A stretch of DNA of 64,000 nt. Source: UBA2256 sp964531105. Lineage in GTDB: Bacteria; Spirochaetota; Spirochaetia; Treponematales; Rectinemataceae. Below the pieces are notes generated by a model. It had not been told where the DNA came from and made no database searches. It worked only from the letters and a program-made list of their open reading frames with translations. Below are positions 41,163 through 50,398 of the stretch, one piece after another. A program made the position numbers and the translations under genes. The stretch lies in NCBI GenBank assembly GCA_964531105.1, contig CAZHFN010000005.1, forward strand, positions 1 through 64,000, in the 5' to 3' direction. Every line of letters begins with the position of its first letter. The first letter of the stretch is position 1.

Positions 41163-44100
41163 ATGCATAAAGGCAGGAAATTTCTTATCGCGTTGGTGGC
41201 GATGCTCGTAATGACATTCGCCTCCTGTGCGACAAAGGAACCAAAAATTCAACCCGAAACACCTCCCGAACCGACGACTACGACAACGGTGCAGGTGCCA
41301 GCCCAGCCTGAGCAGACTGGTTCGGGTTCACAGCCCGTGACTACGCCTGTCGCCGTCGAGCAGCCCTCGGTGTCCGAGACCGAACTGCGCAATCTATTCG
41401 GCCAGGCCAATTCTCTTAAAATTGAAGCTGAAGCCTACGAAATCAACAGGGTTCTACCCGAAGATTTCGCAAAGGCTGACGCCGAGTTCAAGGCAGCCAG
41501 CGCCGACTATGATACGGTGGTTAATCAGCCGCTTTACAATGGGGTAACCGCATTCCCGGTAAAAGATAAGCTGGAAAAATCCGCCGCGTCCTGGGAAGCC
41601 CTTCTGGCTGAGGGTATGCCTCTCAGGGCCGATGAAGAAAGCGAAAAAGCCGCAGGCTTCAAGCTGGCAGCCATATCAGCCGGTGCTCGTGAAACCGCAG
41701 CCGATCGCTACGAGGGAGCCGAATCCCTCTTGGCCGATGCCGATGCTCTCAATGAAAATGGCAGCTATTCCATGGCCATTCCTGCCTATACGCAGGCAGC
41801 CGCTGCCTATGATGTGGCAGCTGAAAAAGCCAAAGCTAACCAGCTCAGGTCCAAGATTTCCGACAACGATTATGCCAAGTATGCCGAAAGCTCTTTCGTC
41901 ATGGCCGAAGACAAGTACAACGCTGAGGAATCCCTTTGGGAAGCCGGATCCTTAAACGATCTCAAGGCAGGCGCAGCCAGCCTAAGGGATGCCAATGCAT
42001 CCTACGAGTTCGTCATATCCTCCGGTGCTGAATATAGAGCCCTCGAAGGCAAGGACATGGCCCTGGCAGCCCAGGCAAGAGCCTTGGATGCAGGAGCCGA
42101 CAAGAATGCCCCCGAGGAGTTCGCCTCGGCCACAGACATAATGAACGAAGCCTTAGCCAATCAGGCAGCGGGCAACCACGAGAGTGCCTATCTTTGGTAC
42201 GTAGATGCCGCTGAGGCTTACGATTCCTCGGCTGAAGCCTCCGGAAGCCTCAAGGCCGAAGCTGCGACCGCACTCGCCACAGCCAAGACTGCCGTAGCCG
42301 CCACCGAAGAAAAGTCTGCCAAGACTGGTATAGAAGACAAGGTATATCTGCCCGAGGCCCAATACTTCCTGGCAAGGGCGGAAATCCAGAATGACAACAA
42401 ACTCTATGCCGACGCTACCGTAAGTGCCAACGAAGCCACCAACTACGCAGGGCTTTCCAACACCTATCTGGACTCCGAATATGCCAAGCAGCAGGTAGCC
42501 GCCAAGGCCGGAGCCGAAACAGCCATTGCCTCTGCCAGAGAAGCCGTGGCCGCCAGCGAAAGCAAGGCTGCCGATGCCGGCGTGGAAGACAAGGTGTACC
42601 TGCCCGAAGCTCAGTACAACCTGGCCAGGGCCGAGATTCAGAACGACAATCACTTGTATACCGATGCCACCACCAGCGCCAATGAGGCTATCAATTATGC
42701 CGGCATGTCGGAACGCTATGTGGATGGAAAGATCGCCGAGCAGGTAGCCGCCGACAAGGCAGACGCCGACGCAGCCATGGGCGATGCCATGACCAGGATG
42801 GCCTGGGCCGAGAACAACGAGATTTCCAAGGATTACCCCGCTGAGTACAAGGAAGCATCAGCTGCCATGGAAGGCGCCGAGCTGGCCTATGCCAACGAGC
42901 GCTATGCCCCCGCCGCCGATCTGGCCGGCGAGGTTTCCTCCATACTCTCCGACGATTTCCAGAAGCAAGTGCTCGCCGATCGTGAAGCTGCCGCCGCTAA
43001 CGCTGTTGCCAAGGCAGAGGCCGACGCAGCCATGGGCGATGCCAAGACTAGAATGGCCTGGGCCGAGAACAACGAGATTTCCAAGGATTACCCCGCTGAG
43101 TACAAGGAAGCATCAGCTGCCATGGAAGGCGCCGAGCTGGCCTATGCCAACGAGCGCTATGCCCCCGCCGCCGATCTGGCCGGNNNNNNNNNNNNNNNNN
43201 NNNNNNNNNNNNNNNNNNNNNNNNNNNNNNNNNNNNNNNNNNNNNNNNNNNNNNNNNNNNNNNNNNNNNNNNNNNNNNNNNNNGCGCCGAGCTGGCCTAT
43301 GCCAACGAGCGCTATGCCCCCGCCGCCGATCTGGCCGGCGAGGTTTCCTCCATACTCTCCGACGATTTCCAGAAGCAAGTGCTCGCCGATCGTGAAGCTG
43401 CCGCCGCTAACGCTGTTGCCAAGGCAGAGGCCGACGCAGCCATGGGCGATGCCAAGACTAGAATGGCCTGGGCCGAGAACAACGAGATTTCCAAGGATTA
43501 CCCCGCTGAGTACAAGGAAGCATCAGCTGCCATGGAAGGCGCCGAGCTGGCCTATGCCAACGAGCGCTATGCCCCCGCCGCCGATCTGGCCGGTGAGGTT
43601 TCCTCCATACTCTCCGACGATTTCATGAACAAGGTTCTTGCCAGCAGAACTCCCGAGGCCGTTCAGGCAGCCAAAGAGGAAGCCAAGAAGATCGAAGAAG
43701 CCAAACAGGCAGCCGTGGTCAACGATGCCGCAAAAGATGGAGCCTTCGCAGAAATCGACAATGCCCAGGCCAGATACGACTGGGCCAAGGCCAATAATGC
43801 GGAGAACAACTACAAGGACCTGTTCACCAAGGGTGGAGATGATCTGGCCAAGTCCAAGCAGGCCTATGGTGAAGGCAAATTCGTCGATGCCTCGGCCTTA
43901 GCCAAGGAAGCGATGAAGTCCCTGTCTAACATAAAGGCCTTCGCCCCCCTGCCCGCAGTCTATATCGTCCGCCTAATCCCGGAGCGCAGAGACTGCCTGT
44001 GGAGAATCGCCGAGTATCCATTCATCTACAACAACCCACTGAAGTGGCCCGTGTTGTACGAGGCGAACAAGAAAACCTTCAGGGACCCCTCCAATCCCGA

Positions 44101-44206
44101 CTTGATCTTCCCCAATCAGGTACTCAATATCCCGGCTATAAAGGGCGAAAGCCGCTCCGGCACCTGGGATCCCAAGAAGACCTACAATCCCCTGCCCAAA
44201 AAGTAG
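41163..44206 (+). CDS. Lipoprotein with 255-bp tandem repeats and C-terminal LysM domain; false gap inside
   Basis: Joining the flanks of the N block (remove 155 nt) gives one frame of 962 residues. Lipobox FASC with a hydrophobic signal, then a Pro/Thr-rich linker, then Ala/Glu-rich helical repeats. Three copies of an 85-residue unit (TRMAWAENNEISKDYPAEYK ...) have near-identical DNA (starts at 42765, 43020, 43430). Two older, more divergent repeats precede (KVYLPEAQY at about 42340 and 42594). The end is LysM-like: YIVRLIPERRDCLWRIAEYP. A surface or periplasmic lipoprotein binding peptidoglycan (inference). GGAGG precedes the ATG. Confidence 0.88.
42765..43633 (+). repeat. 255-bp tandem repeat array
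   Basis: The unit starts GCCGACGCAGCCATGGGCGA at 42765, 43020 and 43430. 43020 minus 42765 is 255, and 43430 minus 43020 is 410, which is 255 plus the 155 nt of false gap. At least three copies; assembly may have collapsed more. Confidence 0.9.
43129..43338. other. False gap within the repeat array
   Basis: 55 nt at 43129-43183 are identical to 43284-43338, with Ns between (43184-43283). Removing 155 nt restores the frame and the 255-nt period. The copy number itself is not proven. Confidence 0.9.
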
Positions 44207-44246
44207 GATGAGAGAATCGGGCGGCTTATAAACCGCCTATGGATGC

Positions 44247-44286
44247 AACAAGGGCTTTCCGCCTCAGCGGAAAGCCCTTGTTTTTT
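44247..44286. terminator. Bidirectional terminator
   Basis: Stem of 16 bp (44247-44262 with 44267-44282), loop CTCA, T-run beyond; ends the lipoprotein mRNA and possibly the convergent M18 mRNA. Confidence 0.93.
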
Positions 44287-44326
44287 GGTATTTATTTGTC
44301 CTGAAGGCGATTTAGCCGAAAGCGGT

Positions 44327-45709
44327 TTAGAAGAGGCCTAAGCTGCTTGTATCCTGCTGGAAAAAACCCTTCAGCAGGTTGCATACAGCCCCATGATCGG
44401 AAGCGTCTATCGTTTCTCTGGAAGCGTGCATGGATAGAAGCGGATGTCCAATATCCATACAGCGAATTCCCAGTCGCGCCGCGGTAATAGGACCTATGGT
44501 CGAGCCGGGTTGGCTGTCGGCGCGGGCCATGTATTTTTGCCATTGCACGCCCTGCTCTTCGCAAAGCCTAGAAAAAATGGCTTCGGTAAGGCTATCGGTG
44601 GCATAACGTTTGGAAGCATTCAGCTTGAGCGCCGGGCCGAAACCCAGCCTAGGAGAATAGCGAGGATCGTATTTTTCCGCATAGGCCGGATTCCAAGCCT
44701 GGGCAGCGTCCAGGGATATGCAGAGCGAGGAGGATACTGCCCTGTAGAAGTCCTCGGCGTTACCCTTGAGGGCTATATTGATCCTGGCGATCAGGTCTCG
44801 TAGAAAACTGGAATCGGCTCCACCGGGAGCTCTGGATCCAATTTCTTCAGCATCCATGAAACAGGCTATCTGAGTAGATACTCCCGGTTTAGCGGCGCAG
44901 AATGCATACAGAATCGCCTTACATCCGGCCAGATTATCCAGGCGGCCTGCATTGATAAGCTGGGCAGCCATAGATTCTTGAACAGGAGCGGATTCGAGGG
45001 TTCCGGCGTATGTGCGGGGATTGGATGCAAGCCCACTCCCGAAGATCACGGCTTTCTGACTGTCATAAAAAGACAAATCCATGCCGGCAATGCTCTCGAT
45101 CGGTACTGCCAGCTCTTCGGCCAGCCTGGATGCAAGCCAGGAACCTTGGGAGTCCAATGCCGTAGCCGAGTCTGGAATATCGACAAATACAGGAAGATGC
45201 TGATGAGCCTTGAACTCCATGCCCCTGTTGAGTTCCCTGTCCAAATGGATCGCCAGTCCGGGTATGACGCCTATAGGTCTTACTGAATCATAAAGACGAG
45301 GCGTGTAGCCTTTTTCGCCTCGTAGTATCACCTGCCCTGCGAGACTGAGAGGCTTATCCACCCAGCTGGAGAGCACGGCAGAGCCATAGGGTTCCACCGC
45401 CAGTCGAAGCATGGATCGGTCCAGAAGCTCAGCCCCAGACCGTACCTTAAGACTTGGGCTATCGGTATGGGCACCCGCCAGAAGAAAACCCGCGGATCCC
45501 AGGGGATGGAATCCTGGTTTAAAAGCAATGAGGGCTGTGCCTCCCCTTCTGATAAAGTAGGAAGCCCCTGGCTCCAGGTGCCATGGATCTTTTTCGAAGA
45601 GCTCCGTAGAGCCCTTAGCCATAAGGTAGGCTGCCATATTTTCCACAGCCTGGTAGGGGCTGGGAGATGCGTCTAGAAAATCACAGAGGTTTCTTGCAGT
45701 GTCGTTCAT
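44327..45709 (-). CDS. M18-family aminopeptidase
   Basis: 460 residues. Zinc ligands and catalytic residues in LLAGAHTDSPSLKV, AGRLDNLAGCKAI, CFMDAEEIGSRAPGGADS and HPLLSMHASRE. Aspartyl-aminopeptidase family, cytosolic dodecamer. Follows merR by 12 nt. Confidence 0.93.
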   Translation of the reverse strand: MNDTARNLCDFLDASPSPYQAVENMAAYLMAKGSTELFEKDPWHLEPGASYFIRRGGTALIAFKPGFHPLGSAGFLLAGAHTDSPSLKVRSGAELLDRSMLRLAVEPYGSAVLSSWVDKPLSLAGQVILRGEKGYTPRLYDSVRPIGVIPGLAIHLDRELNRGMEFKAHQHLPVFVDIPDSATALDSQGSWLASRLAEELAVPIESIAGMDLSFYDSQKAVIFGSGLASNPRTYAGTLESAPVQESMAAQLINAGRLDNLAGCKAILYAFCAAKPGVSTQIACFMDAEEIGSRAPGGADSSFLRDLIARINIALKGNAEDFYRAVSSSLCISLDAAQAWNPAYAEKYDPRYSPRLGFGPALKLNASKRYATDSLTEAIFSRLCEEQGVQWQKYMARADSQPGSTIGPITAARLGIRCMDIGHPLLSMHASRETIDASDHGAVCNLLKGFFQQDTSSLGLF

Positions 45710-45721
45710 CGATATCGTTCC

Positions 45722-46078
45722 TTAACTCTGAATCCTAGTATCCTGCCTGGCAGAGGCCAACTGCCTTCGCAGCTCGCGAATATCGGCGAAATAGGAGAAG
45801 AGAAGTGTTCGCAGTTCCATGATTTCCGCCCTGAGGGATGGGTCTCCGCCGGTTATTTCTTCTTCCATAGCCCTGCATGCCGCCTTAAGCCCCAGTCCGC
45901 GCACCAGCGCGAGGTGTTTGAGCCTGGAGAGAGTACAGAGGTCGTGACTGGAATAGGCCCTTCTTCCAAAGAGATCCTTGCGCGGAGCCAGGAAGGGGAC
46001 TTCTTTTTCCCAAAATCTGAGTGTAGAAGCAGGAAGCCCTAGGAGGGCTTCCACCTCGCCGGTGCTGTAGGCTTTCAT
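45722..46078 (-). CDS. MerR-family regulator
   Basis: 118 residues: YSTGEVEALLGLPASTLRFWE, then RRAYSSHDLCTLSRLKHL. No Cys for metal. Start overlaps the der stop (TAATG). Operon: der-merR-M18 peptidase. Effector unknown. Confidence 0.92.
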   Translation of the reverse strand: MKAYSTGEVEALLGLPASTLRFWEKEVPFLAPRKDLFGRRAYSSHDLCTLSRLKHLALVRGLGLKAACRAMEEEITGGDPSLRAEIMELRTLLFSYFADIRELRRQLASARQDTRIQS

Positions 46079-47499
46079 TATTTTTTCCTGGCATTCCAGT
46101 CACGCCGAGAGGCTTTGAGGTCCAGGCTGACTGGAATTGAGTCCAGGGTGAATTCCTTCCTGATCTTGTTCTTCAGGAAGGAGACATAGGAATCGGGCAC
46201 AAGGTCGGGTCTTGTAACAAATACCAAAAACCGCTGGGGATTAGTGGAGGTCTGCACCGCATAGCGAAGCTTGAACCTTGTCCGCGAACCAACGGGCGGA
46301 GGGTTATGCTCGATCCAATCCAAGAATGCCTTGTTGAGCCTGGAAGTCTCGATCTTCTTGTTCAGCATCGCATGGCAGGAAATAACGGTATTCATAAGCT
46401 TGTCTATGCCCAAGCCCTCCTTGGCCGATACGGCGAGCACAGGAGCGTAGGCCATCTGGCCGAAAAAGAATCGGAGTTTGTCCTTGGAGGCTTCGAAGGT
46501 ATTCTTGATCTCGGGCATGAGATCCCATTTGCTCAAGACAAATATTACAGCCCTGCCCTCATCCACGGCAAAGGCAGCGATTTTCTTGTCCTGTTCTGTA
46601 AGCCCTTCCTCGGCATCTATCATCAGCACAATTACATCGGCCCTTTCGACAACCGAAATAGAACGGGTGACCGAATAATATTCCACATCATCCTGGACCT
46701 TCTTCTTTCGTCTGATGCCTGCCGTGTCTAGGACTATTATGCCCCTACCCTTCCAGGTAAAACGCCCCTCTACTACATCTCTTGTGGTGCCGGGCTGGTC
46801 GCTCACGATGCTCTTTTCCTCGCCGAGCAAGACATTGAGTAGGCTGGATTTGCCTGTATTGGGCTTACCCATAATAGCAAGGCGTATATCGGCTCTCTCC
46901 ATGTCGACTGCTGTCACTTTGGAGAAATCGAGGCGAGTGGCCAGCTTTTCCAGGAGCACATCTATGTTCCTGTTGTGTTCAGCCGAGATAAAGACAACGT
47001 CTTCATAGCCCCAACGAAGATGAGTCCAGGCCTGGTTGTCCCTTTCGGGGGAGTCGGCCTTGTTGACCACGAGGATCAGGCGCTGGCTCATGGGACGAAG
47101 GAGGGAAGCAAATTCCTCATCCTCCGGACTAATGTCGGTGGCGTCCACCATGAAGAGAAGGAGATCGGCCTTGTTCAGCACAGAAAGACTGCGGGCGACT
47201 ACCAAGTCGTCCAGGCCTTCCCGGTCCAGTTTGAATCCTCCCGTGTCCACCAGACGGCAACGCGAGCGCCCATCGGGGAGAAGCAGCTCCGCCTCGATAG
47301 GATCTCTGGTAACACCCGGCCGGGGATCGGTTATCGCTCTCCGCTTGTGAAGAAGCCTGTTGAAGAGGGTGGATTTGCCCACATTAGGCCTACCGATCAA
47401 GGCTACGAGAGGGAGATTCTCATAGCGTAAAAGCGTCTTTACTTCGTCCCGGACTTCCGCCGTACTTTCTTCTTTATCTGTCGTTTCCTGCCTGCGCAT
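46078..47499 (-). CDS. der: Ribosome-associated GTPase Der (EngA)
   Basis: 473 residues. Two G domains (GRPNVGKSTLFN and GKPNTGKSSLLN; NKAD and SKWD motifs) and a C-terminal KH-like domain. Acts in 50S assembly. 12 nt after the PTS enzyme I gene. Confidence 0.97.
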   Translation of the reverse strand: MRRQETTDKEESTAEVRDEVKTLLRYENLPLVALIGRPNVGKSTLFNRLLHKRRAITDPRPGVTRDPIEAELLLPDGRSRCRLVDTGGFKLDREGLDDLVVARSLSVLNKADLLLFMVDATDISPEDEEFASLLRPMSQRLILVVNKADSPERDNQAWTHLRWGYEDVVFISAEHNRNIDVLLEKLATRLDFSKVTAVDMERADIRLAIMGKPNTGKSSLLNVLLGEEKSIVSDQPGTTRDVVEGRFTWKGRGIIVLDTAGIRRKKKVQDDVEYYSVTRSISVVERADVIVLMIDAEEGLTEQDKKIAAFAVDEGRAVIFVLSKWDLMPEIKNTFEASKDKLRFFFGQMAYAPVLAVSAKEGLGIDKLMNTVISCHAMLNKKIETSRLNKAFLDWIEHNPPPVGSRTRFKLRYAVQTSTNPQRFLVFVTRPDLVPDSYVSFLKNKIRKEFTLDSIPVSLDLKASRRDWNARKK

Positions 47500-47511
47500 G
47501 GGCTTACCGTC

Positions 47512-49233
47512 CTAGGTCTTGTAGCGATTGGCGATGTGTGCGGCCACCTGGGTCGAACTTGTCATAGTCATAACTGTCGCCGCGAGGTTTTCCGCCTCTT
47601 CGAGCGTTTGTGATAAAAGAAAACTCTTTACAAAGGGAATGGATACCGCCGACATGGAGAGTTCTCGTAAACCCATGCCCACTAAAAGGAGGGCTGCCAG
47701 AGGATCGGCACCCATTTCGCCACAGAGACTTACTTCGATATTAGCCTTGCGGGCTGCTTCTATCGTCATTTTTATCAGCCTGAGCAGGGCGGGATTATAA
47801 GGATCGTGGAGGTAGGCTACTTTTTCATTGCCCCTGTCCACCGCCATGGTGTATTGAATGAGATCGTTTGTGCCGATGGAAAAGAAATCGGCGCTCCTGG
47901 CCAGCACATCGGAACAGAGGGCTGCCGAGGGTACTTCGATCATGATGCCTGCCTTGATATGGTCAGGTACCTCAAGCCCCCTCATGCGGCATTCCCACTG
48001 AGCCTCTTCAAGAATGCCCCTGGCCCGCACCAGTTCCTCCATTGTGGAAATCATCGGGAACATGATGCGTGTATCTCCGTACACACCTGCCCTCAGAATA
48101 GCCCTGAGCTGAGTCCGGAAAATGTCCGTCTTGGAAAGGCAGAATCGGATAGCCCTCCAGCCCAGGAGGGGATTTTTTTCATCCTGAGCTCCCAACTCGG
48201 GCAAAACCTTGTCCCCGCCTATATCGAGGGTTCTGATGGTGACAGGCCTGCCCTTCATGCCTTCTACCACCTGTCTGTAGGCCTTGAACTGGGCTTCCTC
48301 GCCTGGGATATGACCTCCCAGAAAGAGGAATTCCGAACGGAAGAGCCCTATGCCGTCAGCACCTTGTTGGATAACCGAATCCATCTCCTCCGGCACCTCT
48401 ATGTTAGCCTTGAGGAGAATTCTCTCTCCGTCCTTGGTGGCCGCGGGGAAATCCTTTATGGAGGAAAATTCTTTTTGCCTGGCGATTCTGAGACTGCGGG
48501 CAGCCTTTTCCTTCTTGAGCGCCCCTTCGTCAGGATCAATGACCACTAGGCCTCTGTCCCCATCGATTATAAAGGGCGTTCCGCCCCTAACATCGGCCAT
48601 GAACGAACCCAAACCTAGAACTGCGGGGATGCCGAAAGCCCGGGCCAGGATGGCGGCGTGGCTGGTGCGGCCTCCAGCTTCCATGGCTATTCCCTTTATT
48701 CTGGAACGGGCCATGCCCACCATGTCCGAAGGCAAGAGATCCCGGGCCACAAGGATGACATCCTTGTCTATGTCGGCGAGGCTGAATCGCTCCCGGTGAA
48801 GAAGGTGTCCTAATACCCTGTGTATAACATCATGGACGTCCGAGACTCTTTCCTGAATGTAGGGATCCTGGGAAGAAGAAAGCTGATCTATCATTTCCTG
48901 TTCGAGGGTGAAGACAATGCTCTCCACGTTGAGCAGGGAACTCTTGAGTCTATCGTGTACCTGAGTGGCCACATCGGGATCGTCCAACATAAGGAGGTGA
49001 GCATCGAAGATGGCCGCCTGTTCCTCGCCGGCGACAGAAAGGGCTTTTTCACGCAAAACCCTTACTTCTTCCTTAGCCTGGTTTACCGCCTGTTCAAAGC
49101 GTCCATATTCTCCTTCGCTTTCCTCGGTCTGAATGGAATAGGCGGGGATAGGGGCGCTGGAGTCGTCGGCAAAGAGGAAGGCAGGGCCGATGGCAGTGCC
49201 CGGTGAAGCGGCGACGCCGCGCATTTCTCGCAT
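47512..49233 (-). CDS. ptsI: PEP-protein phosphotransferase (PTS enzyme I)
   Basis: 573 residues, normal for EI. Phospho-His in GGRTSHAAILARAF (about residue 191), PEP-binding GIGLFRSEFLF, EVPSAAL, SIGTNDLIQY, CGEMGAD. Phosphorylates HPr. No HPr or PTS permease is in the window, so a regulatory PTS is possible. Start at 49233 has no ribosome-binding site in mRNA terms; the promoter is 6 nt upstream. Confidence 0.94.
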   Translation of the reverse strand: MREMRGVAASPGTAIGPAFLFADDSSAPIPAYSIQTEESEGEYGRFEQAVNQAKEEVRVLREKALSVAGEEQAAIFDAHLLMLDDPDVATQVHDRLKSSLLNVESIVFTLEQEMIDQLSSSQDPYIQERVSDVHDVIHRVLGHLLHRERFSLADIDKDVILVARDLLPSDMVGMARSRIKGIAMEAGGRTSHAAILARAFGIPAVLGLGSFMADVRGGTPFIIDGDRGLVVIDPDEGALKKEKAARSLRIARQKEFSSIKDFPAATKDGERILLKANIEVPEEMDSVIQQGADGIGLFRSEFLFLGGHIPGEEAQFKAYRQVVEGMKGRPVTIRTLDIGGDKVLPELGAQDEKNPLLGWRAIRFCLSKTDIFRTQLRAILRAGVYGDTRIMFPMISTMEELVRARGILEEAQWECRMRGLEVPDHIKAGIMIEVPSAALCSDVLARSADFFSIGTNDLIQYTMAVDRGNEKVAYLHDPYNPALLRLIKMTIEAARKANIEVSLCGEMGADPLAALLLVGMGLRELSMSAVSIPFVKSFLLSQTLEEAENLAATVMTMTSSTQVAAHIANRYKT

Positions 49234-49239
49234 GGGAGG

Positions 49240-49268
49240 ACTGTAACAGATATTAGCCGTATCGTCAA
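49240..49268 (-). promoter_or_regulatory. ptsI promoter (leaderless type)
   Basis: Minus strand TTGACG (49268-49263), 17 nt, TACAGT (49245-49240), 6 nt to ATG 49233. Confidence 0.65.
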
Positions 49269-49284
49269 ATAATCAGGGCTGTCC

Positions 49285-50220
49285 TTATTGGAGAACGTTG
49301 ATGGGATTTACCGATTTACCGTTTTTATAGACAGTGAAATGCAGGTGAGGTCCCGTGCTGTAACCTGTGTTGCCCGAAAGCCCAACTCTGCCACCCTTGG
49401 CCAGGTACTGCCCTTTCTTTACAGAGATAGAAGACATGTGGGCGTAGAGGGACTGCCAGCCGCTAGGGTGGCGGAGCATGACGTAATTTCCCATGATGGG
49501 TGAATAACCTGCTTCGCTTACGCTGCCCTCCATTCCTGCAGCCACTGGGGTGCCCGAAGGTACTCCAATATCGATACCGTTATGGAAACTGTTCTTGCCG
49601 CTGAAAGGATCCCTCCTCCAGGCATACCAGGAGGTAATATATCCCCGTACAGGCCAGCGGAAGAGGTCGCCGGAAATCTCCCTCAGCACTACGCTGGGCA
49701 GTTTGGCATCGGGAAGAAAAAGCTTTCGCCCCGCATCGAGCTGGCTTTTCATGAGCCCGTTCGTCTCGATCAGGCGGTCGGAAGAAATGGAATGAGACTC
49801 TGCGATGGACTCGACACTGTCCCCAGCTTTAACGTTATAGAGAATGCCGGAAATATTGGGAATCTTGAGGAGCTGGGAAGGCCTGAGCGCCCTGGCCGAT
49901 TGTATTTCGTTGATGCTGAATATTGTATCTACGGTAATCCCATGGGATTCAGCGATACCGGATACCGTATCGCCCTTTTGAACCTGGTACACGGAGTAGA
50001 ACAAGCCACTGTCTTCCTCTTCGATAGAGGCCGCATCGGGAATTATTGTGGTGGAATCGACGCTGCCCACGGCAAAATCGGGGCCAGGCATAGGCCTGAA
50101 ACTGGAGCCGATCAGGGCGATGAGGCAGAGTACGGTAAAGACTGTGTTTTTCAAAGAGGATAGACTGGCTATCCTCAGCAGCAGATCTGTATGCGAAGGT
50201 CCGGATTTCGACCTCACCAC
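49285..50220 (-). CDS. LysM-containing M23 peptidase
   Basis: 311 residues. One N-terminal helix (FTVLCLIALIGSSF), two LysM domains (YQVQKGDTVSGIAESHGI; YNVKAGDSVESIAESHSI) and an M23 domain with HNGIDIG and HLHF, plus the family HMSSI. Cleaves peptidoglycan crosslinks in the periplasm. GTG start (a second GTG follows) after GGAGCG. Confidence 0.94.
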   Translation of the reverse strand: MVRSKSGPSHTDLLLRIASLSSLKNTVFTVLCLIALIGSSFRPMPGPDFAVGSVDSTTIIPDAASIEEEDSGLFYSVYQVQKGDTVSGIAESHGITVDTIFSINEIQSARALRPSQLLKIPNISGILYNVKAGDSVESIAESHSISSDRLIETNGLMKSQLDAGRKLFLPDAKLPSVVLREISGDLFRWPVRGYITSWYAWRRDPFSGKNSFHNGIDIGVPSGTPVAAGMEGSVSEAGYSPIMGNYVMLRHPSGWQSLYAHMSSISVKKGQYLAKGGRVGLSGNTGYSTGPHLHFTVYKNGKSVNPINVLQ

Positions 50221-50247
50221 TCGCTCCGGGTATTACAGGATCATATT

Positions 50248-50276
50248 AGTATATCGATACGTATGAATGGATGCAA
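50248..50276 (-). promoter_or_regulatory. Promoter of the M23 peptidase gene
   Basis: Minus strand TTGCAT (50276-50271), 17 nt, TATACT (50253-50248). A normal leader of about 20-30 nt. Confidence 0.6.
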
Positions 50277-50360
50277 TCGCTTTTTTCTGGTTTTTTTTTC
50301 AGGTTTTTCCCCGGGGCTCCCCACATCCATAACCTTACTGCGGTTTGTTTCGCTTCTCCC

Positions 50361-50389
50361 TTGCGCCCTGCTTTCCTATGCATTATGGT
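50361..50389 (+). promoter_or_regulatory. PEGA-gene promoter (near-leaderless)
   Basis: TTGCGC (50361-50366), 17 nt, TATGGT (50384-50389), 9 nt to ATG 50399. Confidence 0.5.
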
Positions 50390-50398
50390 TCTATCATT

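Noticed and set aside
43284..43628. Frameshift in the lipoprotein after the gap
   Set aside because: The shift is caused by 100 Ns (not a multiple of 3) plus the duplicate 55 bp; collapse restores the frame.
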